64,000 nucleotides of DNA, taken from positions 26,891,339 to 26,955,338 of the forward strand of contig CM049316.1 in NCBI GenBank assembly GCA_026874595.1, written 5' to 3'. The notes below the pieces were generated by a model, which was not told where the DNA came from, searched no databases, and saw nothing but the letters and a program-made list of their open reading frames with translations. Each line of letters opens with the position of its first letter. The first letter of the stretch is position 1. A program made the position numbers and the translations under genes. Source of the DNA: Sipunculus nudus (taxonomy: Eukaryota > Annelida > Sipuncula > Golfingiida > Sipunculidae). This document shows, in pieces, positions 1-9,632 of this stretch.

Positions 1-1401
1 AAAACCCTGACAGTCGCTGATACACTTTCCAGACAGCCGTTGGATACCACTGAAAGCATAACCTCAATTGAAGAAGTTACTTTCCATGAACAGCTAACAC
101 GCAGAACCTGGCCTGTGACTGATGATAAATTGGAGGACCTTCGGTGCGCCAGTGCCGCAGATACAAATATTAGTGCCGCTATCGAGATCACTCTAACAGG
201 TTGGCCAAAATATGCCAGAGATGTTCCGGAATCCCTTAAGGACTGGTTTCAGTATCGAGAACACTTCTCCGTTGCTCATGGTCTGTTACTATATGATAGC
301 AGAATTGTGGTTCCTGAGTGTAAACAGAGCGAGATTCTCCAGAAAATTCATATGGGCCACCAAGGAGTAAACAAATCTAAAGAACGTGCTGAAACATGTG
401 TTTGGTGGCATGGCATAGGCAAAGACATTAAGAGTTTTGTGGCAAAGTGTGATTTTTGCCAAGAGCACAGAAATACTCAGCGGAGAGAACCGTTAAAAAC
501 CACCCCTATGCCTGATGGTCCATGGGAGCGAGTGGCTACAGACTTGTTCACATTTAAAGGGACCAATTACCTGATAGTTACCGACTACTATTCGCAGTAT
601 CCTGAGATTTTACATTTACCAGATAGCACAAGTCACACTGTGATATGCAAGCTCAAGTCAACATTTGCGAGATGGGGGATCCCACTTGAGGTCATGTCAG
701 ACAACGGACCTCAGTTCTCGTCCAACCAATTCCGCTTGTTCGCTCAGGAGTATGGATTTAATCATGTAACTTCGAGCCCAATGTATCCGCAAGCCAATGG
801 AGAAGCCGAGCGCTTTGTTGGTATAGCCAAGAAAATACTGGCACAGGACGATCCTTTCATGGCACTGCTAGTCTACAGAAGCACTGCAAACACAAGCACA
901 GGTGTGAGTCCAGCCATGCTCATGACCAATAGAAATCTTCGAACCACACTGCCTACAATGGTGAAAAATGTGCGCCCACAAGAAATTGATCGCGATGCAG
1001 TGCACCAAAAAGATGCTCAGAGCAAGAAAGCATATGAGTTTTTCTATAACCGTAGGTATTCTGCCAGACCACTTAATGACCTTGAACCGGGCAACCTTGT
1101 TCGTGTTCGAGATGACACACAGGATAGATGGAGTGAACCTGCTAAAGTTGTTCAGTCCGCTAAATCGCCAAGGTCGTATCGTGTACAGTTCTCTGATGGA
1201 AGAACATACCGCAGAAATCGTCGACACTTACAACAGGGAGAGAATCCTGACACTACCCGGGATTCAGAGCCAATTCCAGGCGAGGAAAATACAAGTGACC
1301 TTGACCATACACAACCCAGTATGCCTGTTGAATCGACCAATGTACCTTATACCACACGAGCTGGCAGAGTTGTGAAATCTAAGAAAATATTGGACATGTG
1401 A
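1..1401 (+). CDS. Ty3/gypsy retrotransposon pol, 3' part (RNase H end + integrase)
   Basis: The reading frame is open from base 1 to the TGA at 1399-1401, so the gene starts upstream of the window. The first residues include ADTLSR, the usual end of the Ty3/gypsy RNase H domain. The integrase follows: a zinc-binding region (HMGH at about codon 117, CDFC at about codon 151), then the DDE catalytic core with D in ATDLF, D in SDNGPQ and E in GEAERF, and a C-terminal module with a RVRDD stretch and YRRNRRHLQ. All three catalytic acidic residues are present and there is no stop, so this part looks intact. Integrase joins retrotransposon cDNA to chromosomal DNA. A long 3' leader and an LTR follow at 1402-2121. 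The family call follows from domain order (RNase H then integrase at the 3' end). Confidence 0.93.
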   Translation, partial: KTLTVADTLSRQPLDTTESITSIEEVTFHEQLTRRTWPVTDDKLEDLRCASAADTNISAAIEITLTGWPKYARDVPESLKDWFQYREHFSVAHGLLLYDSRIVVPECKQSEILQKIHMGHQGVNKSKERAETCVWWHGIGKDIKSFVAKCDFCQEHRNTQRREPLKTTPMPDGPWERVATDLFTFKGTNYLIVTDYYSQYPEILHLPDSTSHTVICKLKSTFARWGIPLEVMSDNGPQFSSNQFRLFAQEYGFNHVTSSPMYPQANGEAERFVGIAKKILAQDDPFMALLVYRSTANTSTGVSPAMLMTNRNLRTTLPTMVKNVRPQEIDRDAVHQKDAQSKKAYEFFYNRRYSARPLNDLEPGNLVRVRDDTQDRWSEPAKVVQSAKSPRSYRVQFSDGRTYRRNRRHLQQGENPDTTRDSEPIPGEENTSDLDHTQPSMPVESTNVPYTTRAGRVVKSKKILDM

Positions 1402-1938
1402 GTTAGTTTTTCTGAAACAGTGAGTAGACGATAAGGCCAGAATAATGCCTGTCTGCTCTCTGAGTGAGTCAGGGTAGTCTACCCCTGTCTCACAGTTTGG
1501 TTGTAATTAAAGTAGGTGTGTAAGTTTGTTTTGTGACATACATCACAATCTGTGAAAGAACAATGAACCGTGTAATTCGTTTATTATAGCTGGATGTTTC
1601 ATATTGTAATTCTTACATCATTGTGCGGATGTATCCCAATACATCTATTCAAAGTGGACAGTCTTTCTACATGAACATTTATATTGGTGACATGTATCGG
1701 TCTTTATTTTGAATGTCCTAGAAATTAAAGTCTCACATGTTTAAGTGCCATACCTAAAGAAAGCATGAAAAAGACTTGATAAGTGTAAATTCATAGCAAT
1801 TTATTTTTGCTCTTTAAGTACAGTAGATTTTGACATACATGGGTCATGTAAGGCTTAAAGAACTAACAACATATATATTTTATTTGTGATGTATTGGTTT
1901 ATTGGTTAATAGATATTTCATATCATTTTGAGGGGAGA
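1402..1938 (+). other. 3' untranslated region of the gypsy element, with polypurine tract
   Basis: No ORF is seen between the pol stop and the LTR. The final bases, about 1929-1938, are the purine-rich tract GAGGGGAGA directly abutting the LTR. This is where the plus-strand primer of reverse transcription is expected. A putative env gene is absent. Confidence 0.75.
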
Positions 1939-2121
1939 TGTCATAATGAGTAAGATTTCCTTATAGTCATAAGCGGCTAGCTTCGCCTTGATGTAAGCGG
2001 CCCGAGCACATGTACCAGTCTATCGTGATGGCCGTGTAACCGGACGCATGTGAATAAACCAGAGTTGTTTGTTAACCTTTGCGGTTGTTAATTCCTTTAC
2101 TGGATTACTCCGTTCGTGACA
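1939..2121 (+). mobile_element. 3' LTR (183 bp) of the plus-strand gypsy element
   Basis: It starts TGTCATAATG right after a polypurine tract and ends TTCGTGACA, giving TGTCA/TGACA inverted ends. An AATAAA lies near 2053. The 5' LTR is outside the window, so LTR identity and the target duplication cannot be checked here. The sequence immediately downstream is the truncated first copy of a tandem repeat, which shows that the element landed in or next to that repeat. Confidence 0.85.
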
Positions 2122-2790
2122 CCAAGCACTTTTTTGTAGCCCTCACTACCCCATTTTCCTCCGGTTACTGATCACATCAGACCTTAGATGGATCTTTATT
2201 GAAGATTTGACATATGTATTTCTATTCAATAATGTTGAGTCATTTCATGCAAGCCAGGTCAATCCCAACCATCCCCCCCCCCCCATCTAAAAACTCTTCA
2301 TGGACCTGTATTGATGTTAAGTGAAGGGTAGGCACACACATATGTAAATGTATGAATGTGAAGCCAGCCACATTTAACAGAAGATACAGGTACCAAGCAC
2401 TTTTTTGTAGCCCTCACTACCCCATTTTCCTCCGGTTACTAATCACATCAGACCTTAGATGGATCTTTATTGAAGATTTGACATATGTATTTCTACTCCA
2501 TAATTTTGAGTTGTTCAATGCAGACCAGGTCCTTTCTAACCACCCCCCGACCCTCCTATTTAAAAATAATTATTCATGGACCTGTACTGATGTTAAGTGA
2601 AGGGTAGGCACACACATGTAAATGTATGGATGTGAAGCCAGCCACATTTAACAGAAGATGCAGGTACCTAGCACCTGTTTGTTTCCTCCGGTTACTAATC
2701 ACCTCAGACCTTAGATGGATCCTTATTAAAGATTTAACATATGTATTTCTGCTCCATAATTATGAGTCATTCAATGCAGGCCAGGTTCTT
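2122..2790. repeat. Tandem repeat, about 271-bp period, 2.5 copies
   Basis: The segment beginning CCAAGCACTTTTTTGTAGCC at 2122 recurs at about 2393 and, diverged, at about 2667 (TAGCACCTGTTTG). Each unit carries CTCCGGTTACT, ATCACATCAGACC and GACATATGTATTTCT. The first unit abuts the LTR. The short ORF that can be read at 2352-2600 is an accident of the repeat. Confidence 0.85.
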
Positions 2791-3256
2791 CCTTGAGTAA
2801 AGATCTGACATAGTTTGACATTTGAACAGATCATCCAAAATTCCTAATCTTATGGCCACACAAGGTATTGACAATTATCAATAAAGGACTGGCAATTGAT
2901 AAATGTTAGGTAAAGACATGGGCGCTGTTTACATTTATTTAAGATTTCCGACAAATTCTGACACTATTTATATTAACTCTAACAGCTATATCTTTTCAAG
3001 CTTTCTTTATCTTTATCAAATTTTCAACAGTTCCCACTAAGAGGGTTTGCTGTAGATTATTGAAAATAATTGAAACTTAGAAATAATATGCAATATATTT
3101 TTGTCCTGAAAGAATCTATACATATCATGGCATTCTAGTGGCCCATTTTGAGTGCTCTTTAGTGGCTTGTAAACAGTAAAGGGTTAAATTTGATTCCTTA
3201 GAATTTATCTTGATTACAGGAATGAAGATCACTCCTGCTCAAATTTTATAGCATAA
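2791..3256. other. Non-coding stretch; possible splice acceptor near its end
   Basis: AT-rich sequence without a recognisable gene or repeat. A TTGATTACAG acceptor-like site lies about 37 bases before the ATG of the next ORF, so the next ORF could begin inside a 3' exon. Confidence 0.4.
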
Positions 3257-3640
3257 ATGGGCAATAATAAAGAACATGTGAAGAAGAGGAGTAGAGCAAG
3301 AAGGCAATTGAAAGCACTGAAAAGGGTGGCCCAACAAAAATTAGCAGAAGAAATGAACAGATGTCAATCAGACATATCACCAGATGAAACTGAACCCTAT
3401 ATTAATTTACCCCCATTTGTGGATTCACCTGAAGAGACAGTTTTTGATGAGACAGATTCATATATCAATTTACCACCATTTGTGGATTCACCTGGAGAGG
3501 AAGTAGATGATAAATGCGAATCAGTGGAATCAGTAGGCCAGTTAACTGATATTTCAGAGCAGCAGGACTTTCATGACTTTACACCTAGTGGTCAGGACAT
3601 ATTAGTTGGACCCAACATAACTAGAACCTCCAGGGTGTAA
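3257..3640 (+). CDS. Unknown small basic/acidic protein, cut by an LTR insertion
   Basis: The 127-residue ORF is not recognised. The first 30 residues are very basic (KKRSRARRQLKALKR, nuclear-localisation-like and probably helical). The rest is acidic and holds two tandem copies of a 25-residue block built around YINLPPFVDSP. The two copies differ at several codons. The stop codon TAA is supplied by the first bases of the LTR at 3636, so the natural C-terminus is lost. The ORF is therefore a truncated host exon, or a coding part of another element, rather than a complete gene. An acceptor-like TTACAG upstream hints at splicing. Function cannot be assigned. Confidence 0.45.
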   Translation: MGNNKEHVKKRSRARRQLKALKRVAQQKLAEEMNRCQSDISPDETEPYINLPPFVDSPEETVFDETDSYINLPPFVDSPGEEVDDKCESVESVGQLTDISEQQDFHDFTPSGQDILVGPNITRTSRV

Positions 3641-3848
3641 AGTTCTTTGTTTTACTGTGTTTCTTCATACGACACAAGAGAACAACACGGCAGTAGTTCA
3701 CACATGTTTTTATCTTACTTCAGACATTAAGTTACCCGGATGTCTCTACGTCACAAGTCATGAACATTAGCGCCATCCATTACACTAGTAATTCTGATTG
3801 AGTTAGCTAGTTGCTTAACAGGGGGTGCCACATGCTGGTATCATTACA
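3636..3848 (-). mobile_element. 3' LTR (213 bp) of a minus-strand gypsy element
   Basis: Read on the minus strand it starts TGTAATGATACC and ends AACTTTACA, giving TGTAA/TTACA inverted ends. Immediately inside lies AAAAGGGAAAT (minus strand, 3849-3859), a good polypurine tract. The internal side leads into the integrase of the element at 4208-8466, so orientation and position agree. No matching 5' LTR is seen beyond the gag, so that end is deleted or rearranged. Confidence 0.78.
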
Positions 3849-4207
3849 ATTTCCCTTTTGTAAAGAAGTAATGCATGTTACTGCTTACAAACTCATTTTT
3901 TTAAATTTACATTTAATATGCCGGTTTTGTTGTTTTTCGTTATTGTTACTTTTATATACTTAGATGACCATATACAATCAACTATGATATATTAAACTGT
4001 GATATACTGAACTGTGATACATTCAACTGTGATATACTGAACTGTGATACATTCACAAAGTCTTTGTAACTGATGTTTCCAATAAATGTCTCATAAAGTC
4101 TTTCTATTCTAGTCACGTTATCACTGTTTTGCTGATGTGTCAAATTTACATGTTAAGAAATGGTTTCAAACATAAACATGAAATAAAACATTTGTTAAAT
4201 GATTAAA
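3849..4207 (-). other. 3' untranslated region of the minus-strand gypsy element
   Basis: No ORF. Plus-strand positions 3975-4055 hold a short tandem repeat of units resembling TGTGATACATTCAAC and TGTGATATACTGAAC. The purine tract lies at 3849-3859. Confidence 0.5.
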
Positions 4208-5565
4208 CTAACACACATCAGGGGTAGACTGCCCTGAATCTGTTGTATGTTGGCTGGGGATTATTCTGCCCCAATCAGTGCCTTCACACATAAGCTTAAC
4301 TTCACTGAGCACTACACATATTCTTGCAAATATCTTGGTCGTTTCACTGGTCTGTCTCTGGTCATATGTCCTATTATGACAGGGTTGTTCTGTGTTCACA
4401 TTTTCTCTCTGTCTTCCTTTCTCCTCATGTACTGTACTATCTGTTTGTTCTTGTACTGTATCATCACCAATACAGTCCTCCTGGTAATCCATTATGACTG
4501 GTGGTTGTTCTGATGTTGGTCTGATATGTTTTCAGTTTCTTCTGTATAATTTACCATTTTCCAGTTTTACAATGTAAGATCTTGGTGTGTCGGCCTTCTG
4601 TGTGATGACACCTATGTCCCAATTTCTGTTGCCACTTCTCTTCTTAATTCGTACTGTTTCCCCTACAGCTAACGGTCTTAAAGGTCTGGCTGCCTTATCA
4701 AAATACTTTTTCTGTTTTTGTTGTTTGTTAACCAGAGCATTCCTGATTCTTTCAGGATTGATCTGTTTAGGTACTAACAGATCAGGATTAACTGGGAGTG
4801 TTGACCTCAGGCGTCTACTCATGGGTAATTGTGCTGGTGATCCTATGTTATCTATAGGTGTATTCCTGTATTCTAGGAGGCTGAGATATGGATCTTCCTA
4901 GCTTTTGTGTGTTTTCTCCAGCAGTGATTTGGCAATTTGTACAGTCTTTTCAGCCAATCCATTTGATTGTGAGTAATGTGGACTGATTGTCACATGTTTA
5001 AAATTCCACTCCTTTGCAAATTTGGCATATTCATGTCCACTGTATTGTGGTCCATTGTTGCTTCTGACTTCTATGGGAATTCCATGTCTGGCAAATACTG
5101 CTTTGGTGTGTTTAATTACAGTTTCACTTTTCATGGATTCAAGGGTGATTATTTCAAAATACCTTGAATAGTAGTCCACAATGATCAGATGTTCTGCATG
5201 ATTCCATTCAAATAGGTCTGTAGCCACAATTTCCCATGATCTGCTCGGGATTCTGGAGGGTATGAGTGGTTCCTTTTAATTAGCTGGCTTGTATTCCTGG
5301 CAAATACTCCATGGATCAATCATGGTGGTTATATCTGACTATTTAGTCCGTGCCAGTAGAGTACATCTCTTGCTCTGCATTTTGTTTTTTCTATCCCCAT
5401 GTGTCCTGCATGAAGCTTGGCTAGGATTTCTTTCATGGAGCTAGGTATGACTATTTTCTCTCCTTTGAGAATGAGTCCTTCAGCCACTGACAATTCACTA
5501 CGTATAGGCCAATATTTTTGTGCATCATTTGGTAATTCTTTCTTGCCATTCCATCCATTTTCAAT
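4208..5565 (-). pseudogene. Gypsy integrase, decayed
   Basis: In order on the minus strand: a zinc-finger part around 5290-5440, catalytic core 5227-4898, C-terminal module 4822-4532, and an acidic tail to 4208. The core has D (ATDLFEWN) and E (GLAEKT), but the second catalytic aspartate is Asn: RSNNGPQ in place of the usual SDNGPQ. In-frame stops occur near 5280, at 4898-4900 and at 4532-4534; the frame is the same on both sides of the last two, so these are point nonsense changes. The integrase could not be active. The C-terminal tail is Gln/Thr-rich and unlike any domain I know. Confidence 0.9.
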
Positions 5566-5570
5566 TGCTA

Positions 5571-5771
5571 CAGAAGCGGATCCAGGGGGGGTCCAGGGGG
5601 TCCGGACCCCCCCTTTTTCACCCGAAGCAACCTTTTTTAAGGTGTTTTAGACGTAATTTTGCGGCCTGGACCCCCCCTTTTCCAGACGTGATGACCTTTT
5701 TTTTTTTTAGGATTTTCATTAGTCCTCCTGGGTTGGACTCCCCCTTTTCATAAATCCTGGATCCGCCCCTG
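5571..5771. mobile_element. 201-bp MITE inside the gypsy pol
   Basis: The left end CAGAAGCGGATCCAGG and the right end CCTGGATCCGCCCCTG are inverted repeats matching at 14 of 16 positions. TGCTA occurs on both sides (5566-5570 and 5772-5776), a clean 5-bp target duplication. The interior contains C- and G-runs and no coding. Removing the insert plus one TGCTA makes the RNase H frame run on into the linker before integrase, which confirms the boundaries. The superfamily is not determined. Confidence 0.85.
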
Positions 5772-6360
5772 TGCTAGTTTTACAGCTGTTAATGTGGTGT
5801 CTTTTGCTGTCTCTTCTTTCACCTGTGCTAGTTTTTCATCACTGAAAGGTAAGTTCTGTATAACTGAATTTACAAAGTAATTTATGTCCTCACTTTGATC
5901 TTTATCAGCTGTGTCACTTAGGTAGGCTCTGGACAGTGTGTCTGCTATCACTAACTCTTTGCCAGGCTTGTATTTCAGTTGAAAATCATACTTCTGAAGA
6001 CGGAGCAACATGTGCTGTAAATGCGGTGGTGCTGTACACAGGGTTTTCTGCATGATAGCTTCCAGTGGTTTGTGGTCTGATTCCACAACTATTCTCTGGC
6101 CATATGTGTACTCATTGAAGCGTTCTAGTGCAAACACAACTGCTAACAGTTCTTTTTCGATCTGGGCATAGTTTCTTTCTGGGTCAGTCATAGCCCTAGA
6201 TGCATAAGCCACAGGATGCTGTTCCTGCATTAACCATGCTCCCAGACCAGATTTTGATGCATCACAACGAACAGCTGTGGTTTTCCGGACATCGTAGTAT
6301 GCAAGTACTGGTTCTTTTGTTAGGATTGCCTTTATTTCTTGAAATGCCTGATCCTATTGA
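5772..6360 (-). pseudogene. Gypsy RNase H domain, decayed
   Basis: The domain begins near 6300 with the RCDASKSGLGA block (first catalytic Asp). It continues with YASRAMTDPERNY, a conserved EKELLAVVFA block containing the catalytic Glu, VESDHKPLEA (catalytic Asp) and ADTLSRAYL at its end. It is preceded by a frameshift near 6370 and a TAG near 6355. The C-terminal side is interrupted by the MITE at 5771. The visible catalytic residues are conserved, so loss of function is due to breaks rather than active-site change. Confidence 0.88.
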
Positions 6361-7623
6361 TTACCCCATTCAAACAATGTCTTTTCTCAGAATTTTTCTG
6401 ATGGGTTCTGTTATACTTGACATATTGGGAATAAATTTGGCTAGGTAATTTACAGTTCCTAGAAGCCGTTCGATTCCTTTCTTGTCCTCAGGAGGTGGCA
6501 TGTTGTGTATGGCCTTGACCTTTCTTTCATCCGGCCTTACTCCATCTTGACCTATTTTGTGGCCTAGGTATGCGACCTCTGGTACCCTGAATTCACGTTT
6601 CTCCTTGTTTAATGTAATTCCTTGGTCTTTACACCTGTCAAGTACTGCTATAAGTCTGGTATCATGTTCCTTTGTGGTTGTGCCCCAAACTAAGAGGTCA
6701 TCTATGTCAGTCACAACTCCAGCAAGATCTGAAAATTTCTCCCCCATTCTCTTTTGGAATACTTCTTGTGCAGAGTTGATTCCAAACGGAAGACTGGTGA
6801 AACAATAACGACCATATACACAGTTGAAGGTTGTGAGCAGTTGACTCAGTTCATCTAGTGGCACTTGCCAGTAGCCATGATTGGCATCTAGTTAAGAGAA
6901 AACTTTGGCTCCAGCTAGTCTACTGGTTATCTCCGTAACTGTTGGAAGGTGATGGTGTTCCCCTTTTATAGCTTTTTTGAGATTTCTGGGGTCCAAACAT
7001 ATGCGTAATTTATGTGAATTTGGTTTCTCTACCACAACAAGCGAGTTCACCCAGTCAGTTGGATGGTCAATTTTACGGATGATACCTTTTGACTCCATAT
7101 CATTTGGAGTTTCTTTTAGCCTTTCTTTAAGCGCTTCTGGGACTCGATGTGGAGGATTTACGATAGGTTGTTGTGTGGGGTCCACTTCAATGTGGTATGT
7201 TTTGTCAAAACACCCCAGTCCCTTGAAAACAGTTGGGTACTCCTCAATGATTTGTTCATAGGACTTGCATTTATTTATGTTCATAATTATCTTTATCAAG
7301 TTCAAGTCTTGTGATGCTCTCAATCCCAGTACAGGAGATTGGTTTGTATTTACAATATGAAAATCCATCACTTGACCTTTGCACTTAAGCTTACAAAGTC
7401 CCAATACTGGTAATTTAGTGTTGGTATAACTGATCAAGGGTGTGGTACATTTATATAGTTTTGTGTCTTTTCCTTGTATTTTGTTGTACACATGTTCAGG
7501 TATAATGTTTGCTTGTGAGCCAGTGTCTATTTTAGACCTGACGGTGGTATTTTCAACTGGTAATGTCATGTAACATTCATCTCCAACAATTTCTCCACCA
7601 TTTTCATTTGTTTTATTTTTCAT
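6361..7623 (-). pseudogene. Gypsy protease and reverse transcriptase, decayed
   Basis: 7623-7350 carries the aspartic protease with active-site KIDTGSQANIIP. The RT begins near 7200 with the usual KGIIRKIDHPTDWVNS and LRICLDPRNL blocks. Its palm motif is DIDDLLVWG (about 6690), which keeps the two metal-binding aspartates. A TAA at 6892-6894 splits the protein between the KVFS block and the following LDANHGYWQ block in the same frame. The downstream thumb/connection (RVPEVAYLGHKIG, RLLGTVNYLAKF) is complete to the frameshift near 6370. RT copies element RNA into cDNA. Confidence 0.92.
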
Positions 7624-7666
7624 CTCAACAAACGGTGGTTCATCATCATTATGATCATTATCAATA

Positions 7667-7918
7667 CTAAGTCTCTGTCACTATACCATGTACACCTCTT
7701 TTAGTTCTACACATACTTGCAAAATGATGCAATCTGCCACACTTCCGACAGGTCTTGCCGAATGCTGGACATCGACGTGGTGGTTGTAAATCTCCACATT
7801 TATGCGTAATCTCAGAGCGAGGCTTTCTCTGTGTTACTGTGTTTGTTCTATTTTGATAGGTGTGGGTTGGTCCTACCTGTTTCCTTTTTGTGAATGACTG
7901 TCTGTGTGTTTGTCTCAC
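7667..7918 (-). pseudogene. Gypsy gag nucleocapsid (CCHC zinc knuckle)
   Basis: A basic segment ends in one zinc knuckle with exact CX2CX4HX4C spacing (CRKCGRLHHFASMC, about 7737-7700). This binds the element RNA in the particle. It is separated by breaks from the capsid part (8056-8466) and from the protease (7623). Confidence 0.82.
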
Positions 7919-8055
7919 ACTGTTTCTTCTTTTAATTCTTTAATCTGTCTCGCCATCTCTTCTTGAGCTCGACATATCTCAAGAGCCAGTGTCCAGTGTA
8001 AGGTTAGGTTCACGTAGCAGTCTTTCTTTCACATTTTCCATATGGATGCCACAGA

Positions 8056-8466
8056 CTATCCAGCTCTAATTAGTTCATTCTCAAGACTAGCACATTTGCA
8101 GTGTTTTGCAATGTTTTTGAGATCTGTGACGTACTGGTCAACTGTTTCTGATTTTTGTTGACATCTCGTATTGAACCTGTCTCTCCAGACGATAGGATTC
8201 TCTTTAGGTGTGCAGTATTGCTCGAACTTAGAAAACAACACATCTAGCTAGTCACGTTCGGACTCGGAAACATTGAGTGTGTTGTAAACCTCCCTGTCAT
8301 CAGGGCCAATTAAGTACAGAAATGCACTGCATTTTTCTTTATCAGTTCTGTCGGACATGGCAACATCTAGATATAGCCTCATGGTTTCGTTCCAACGCCG
8401 GCATCTTGTCGCTAGTGCTTCGCACGTCGCGAAATCAAGTTCGTTTGGAGGGCGAATGTGTTCCAT
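8056..8466 (-). pseudogene. Gypsy gag capsid region, decayed
   Basis: The likely start is the Met of MEHIRPPNELDF at 8464-8466. The ORF can be extended upstream to 8583, but that extension is Lys- and hydrophobic-rich and not gag-like. The capsid-type part reads WNETMRLYLDV and SAFLYLIGPDDREVYNTL. After an in-frame TAG at 8248-8250 it resumes with FSKFEQYCTPKENPI and VDQYVTDLKNIAKHC. These are typical of retrotransposon gag proteins. The frame is lost at 8055. Confidence 0.8.
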
Positions 8467-8833
8467 AATGACACAGACAGAGCATTTAATGGTTGTTACT
8501 TGAGTTTTTTTCACAAGCTTCAGCCACTGCCCTGCTTTATTATACAGATAAACAAGCAGTTTAAAGATTGACTGCACCTTCACTTACCACACAACTCTAT
8601 TTTAAGGTATTGTTTTGTTGATTTTATCATTCCGGCTTGTTATGACAAAGCTTTTTTGTTTTAAAAAATTTATATTTCAATTATGTAAATCTGCTAGAAA
8701 TTATACACATTATAATTTAAACTGTAAATTCCATCACTGAATTTGTTAATACAGTCTTGCAAAGTCTTCTGCAATATTACTTTTGCTGGCAATATTAGGT
8801 TTCTTAATCAGTAGTGATATATTTTTGTGAAAG
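8467..8833. other. Upstream remnant of the minus-strand gypsy element
   Basis: This should hold the leader and 5' LTR of the decayed gypsy element, but I find no match to its 213-bp 3' LTR. The 5' end appears to have been deleted before the next element inserted at 8834. Confidence 0.4.
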
Positions 8834-9618
8834 TGATACGAAGGTGGGGTTGGGGATGTCCCCACCCTGTATCACATACCGGTTGCTGATATTGGTGGCT
8901 GACAATGTTCCAAGACCAGTTTGATGATAGAAGCCTTTATTCAATAGCAAGAGTTCTGGGATAATCTCTGCTGAGGCCTGCCGGCCTGGCAAGAGATTCC
9001 CCGTCTCTCTGACTCTCAGGGCGCACTACAGATAGTTTTGTTACAGAGCTTACACGTGACATATGAGATGTACATATCCATATTTCTGCATTTTGTCATA
9101 AAAGCTAAACCTTATTGGATGACTCAAAGTAGGTCACAATTACATCAGAGTTATAAGTTGACTTAATGAGTTTTGCCAGATTTTACTGGATGAAAGTATT
9201 CTGGAAAATCCCAAGTCTGACCTGACATACATCCAGTTATAGACTGACCTACAAGTCCTATTTGGAGGACAGTGCTTATATACACATGTGGAGTCTCATA
9301 AAATAACATGTTTTAATTGTGTTCTAACATTCCCTAATAAAGACTAAACACATAAGTCATTCTGTGACACTATTTCTGTTTGTACAGACTTAAAATAGAC
9401 CTTAATGGTTTGGTGTACTGTTCTCTGATTAAACTGGGAGAGAAGCCTATATGTGTGTGACTGGATGACTGGTTGTCAGGTGTCATCAATTATGAGAAGT
9501 CATTAATTGTTCAGTCTGACATGCCTGAAACTGAGCTTAAATTTGTGAAATATGAAATGTGAAATATTCCTTGAAATATGTGTTAAGTCACAAATATGCA
9601 CTTTCCTACTCCATAACA
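8834..9618 (-). repeat. 3' LTR of the pol-less element
   Basis: On the minus strand: U3 from 9618, a TATATAAG-type TATA box at about 9282-9275, and an AATAAA at 8941-8936. About 100 bases of U5 end at TATCA. The promoter-to-polyadenylation order is that of a working LTR. Confidence 0.85.
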
Positions 9619-9632
9619 TATCCCTCTGGCAT
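9619..9632 (-). promoter_or_regulatory. Polypurine tract of the pol-less element
   Basis: Minus-strand sequence GCCAGAGGGATA abuts the first base of the 3' LTR. Its place and composition fix the element's orientation. Confidence 0.65.

Noticed and set aside
868-1375. ORFs overlapping the integrase in other frames (minus 868-1227, plus 968-1375, minus 1152-1340)
   Set aside because: They lie inside a clear pol coding region and show no motif; shadows of the integrase frame.
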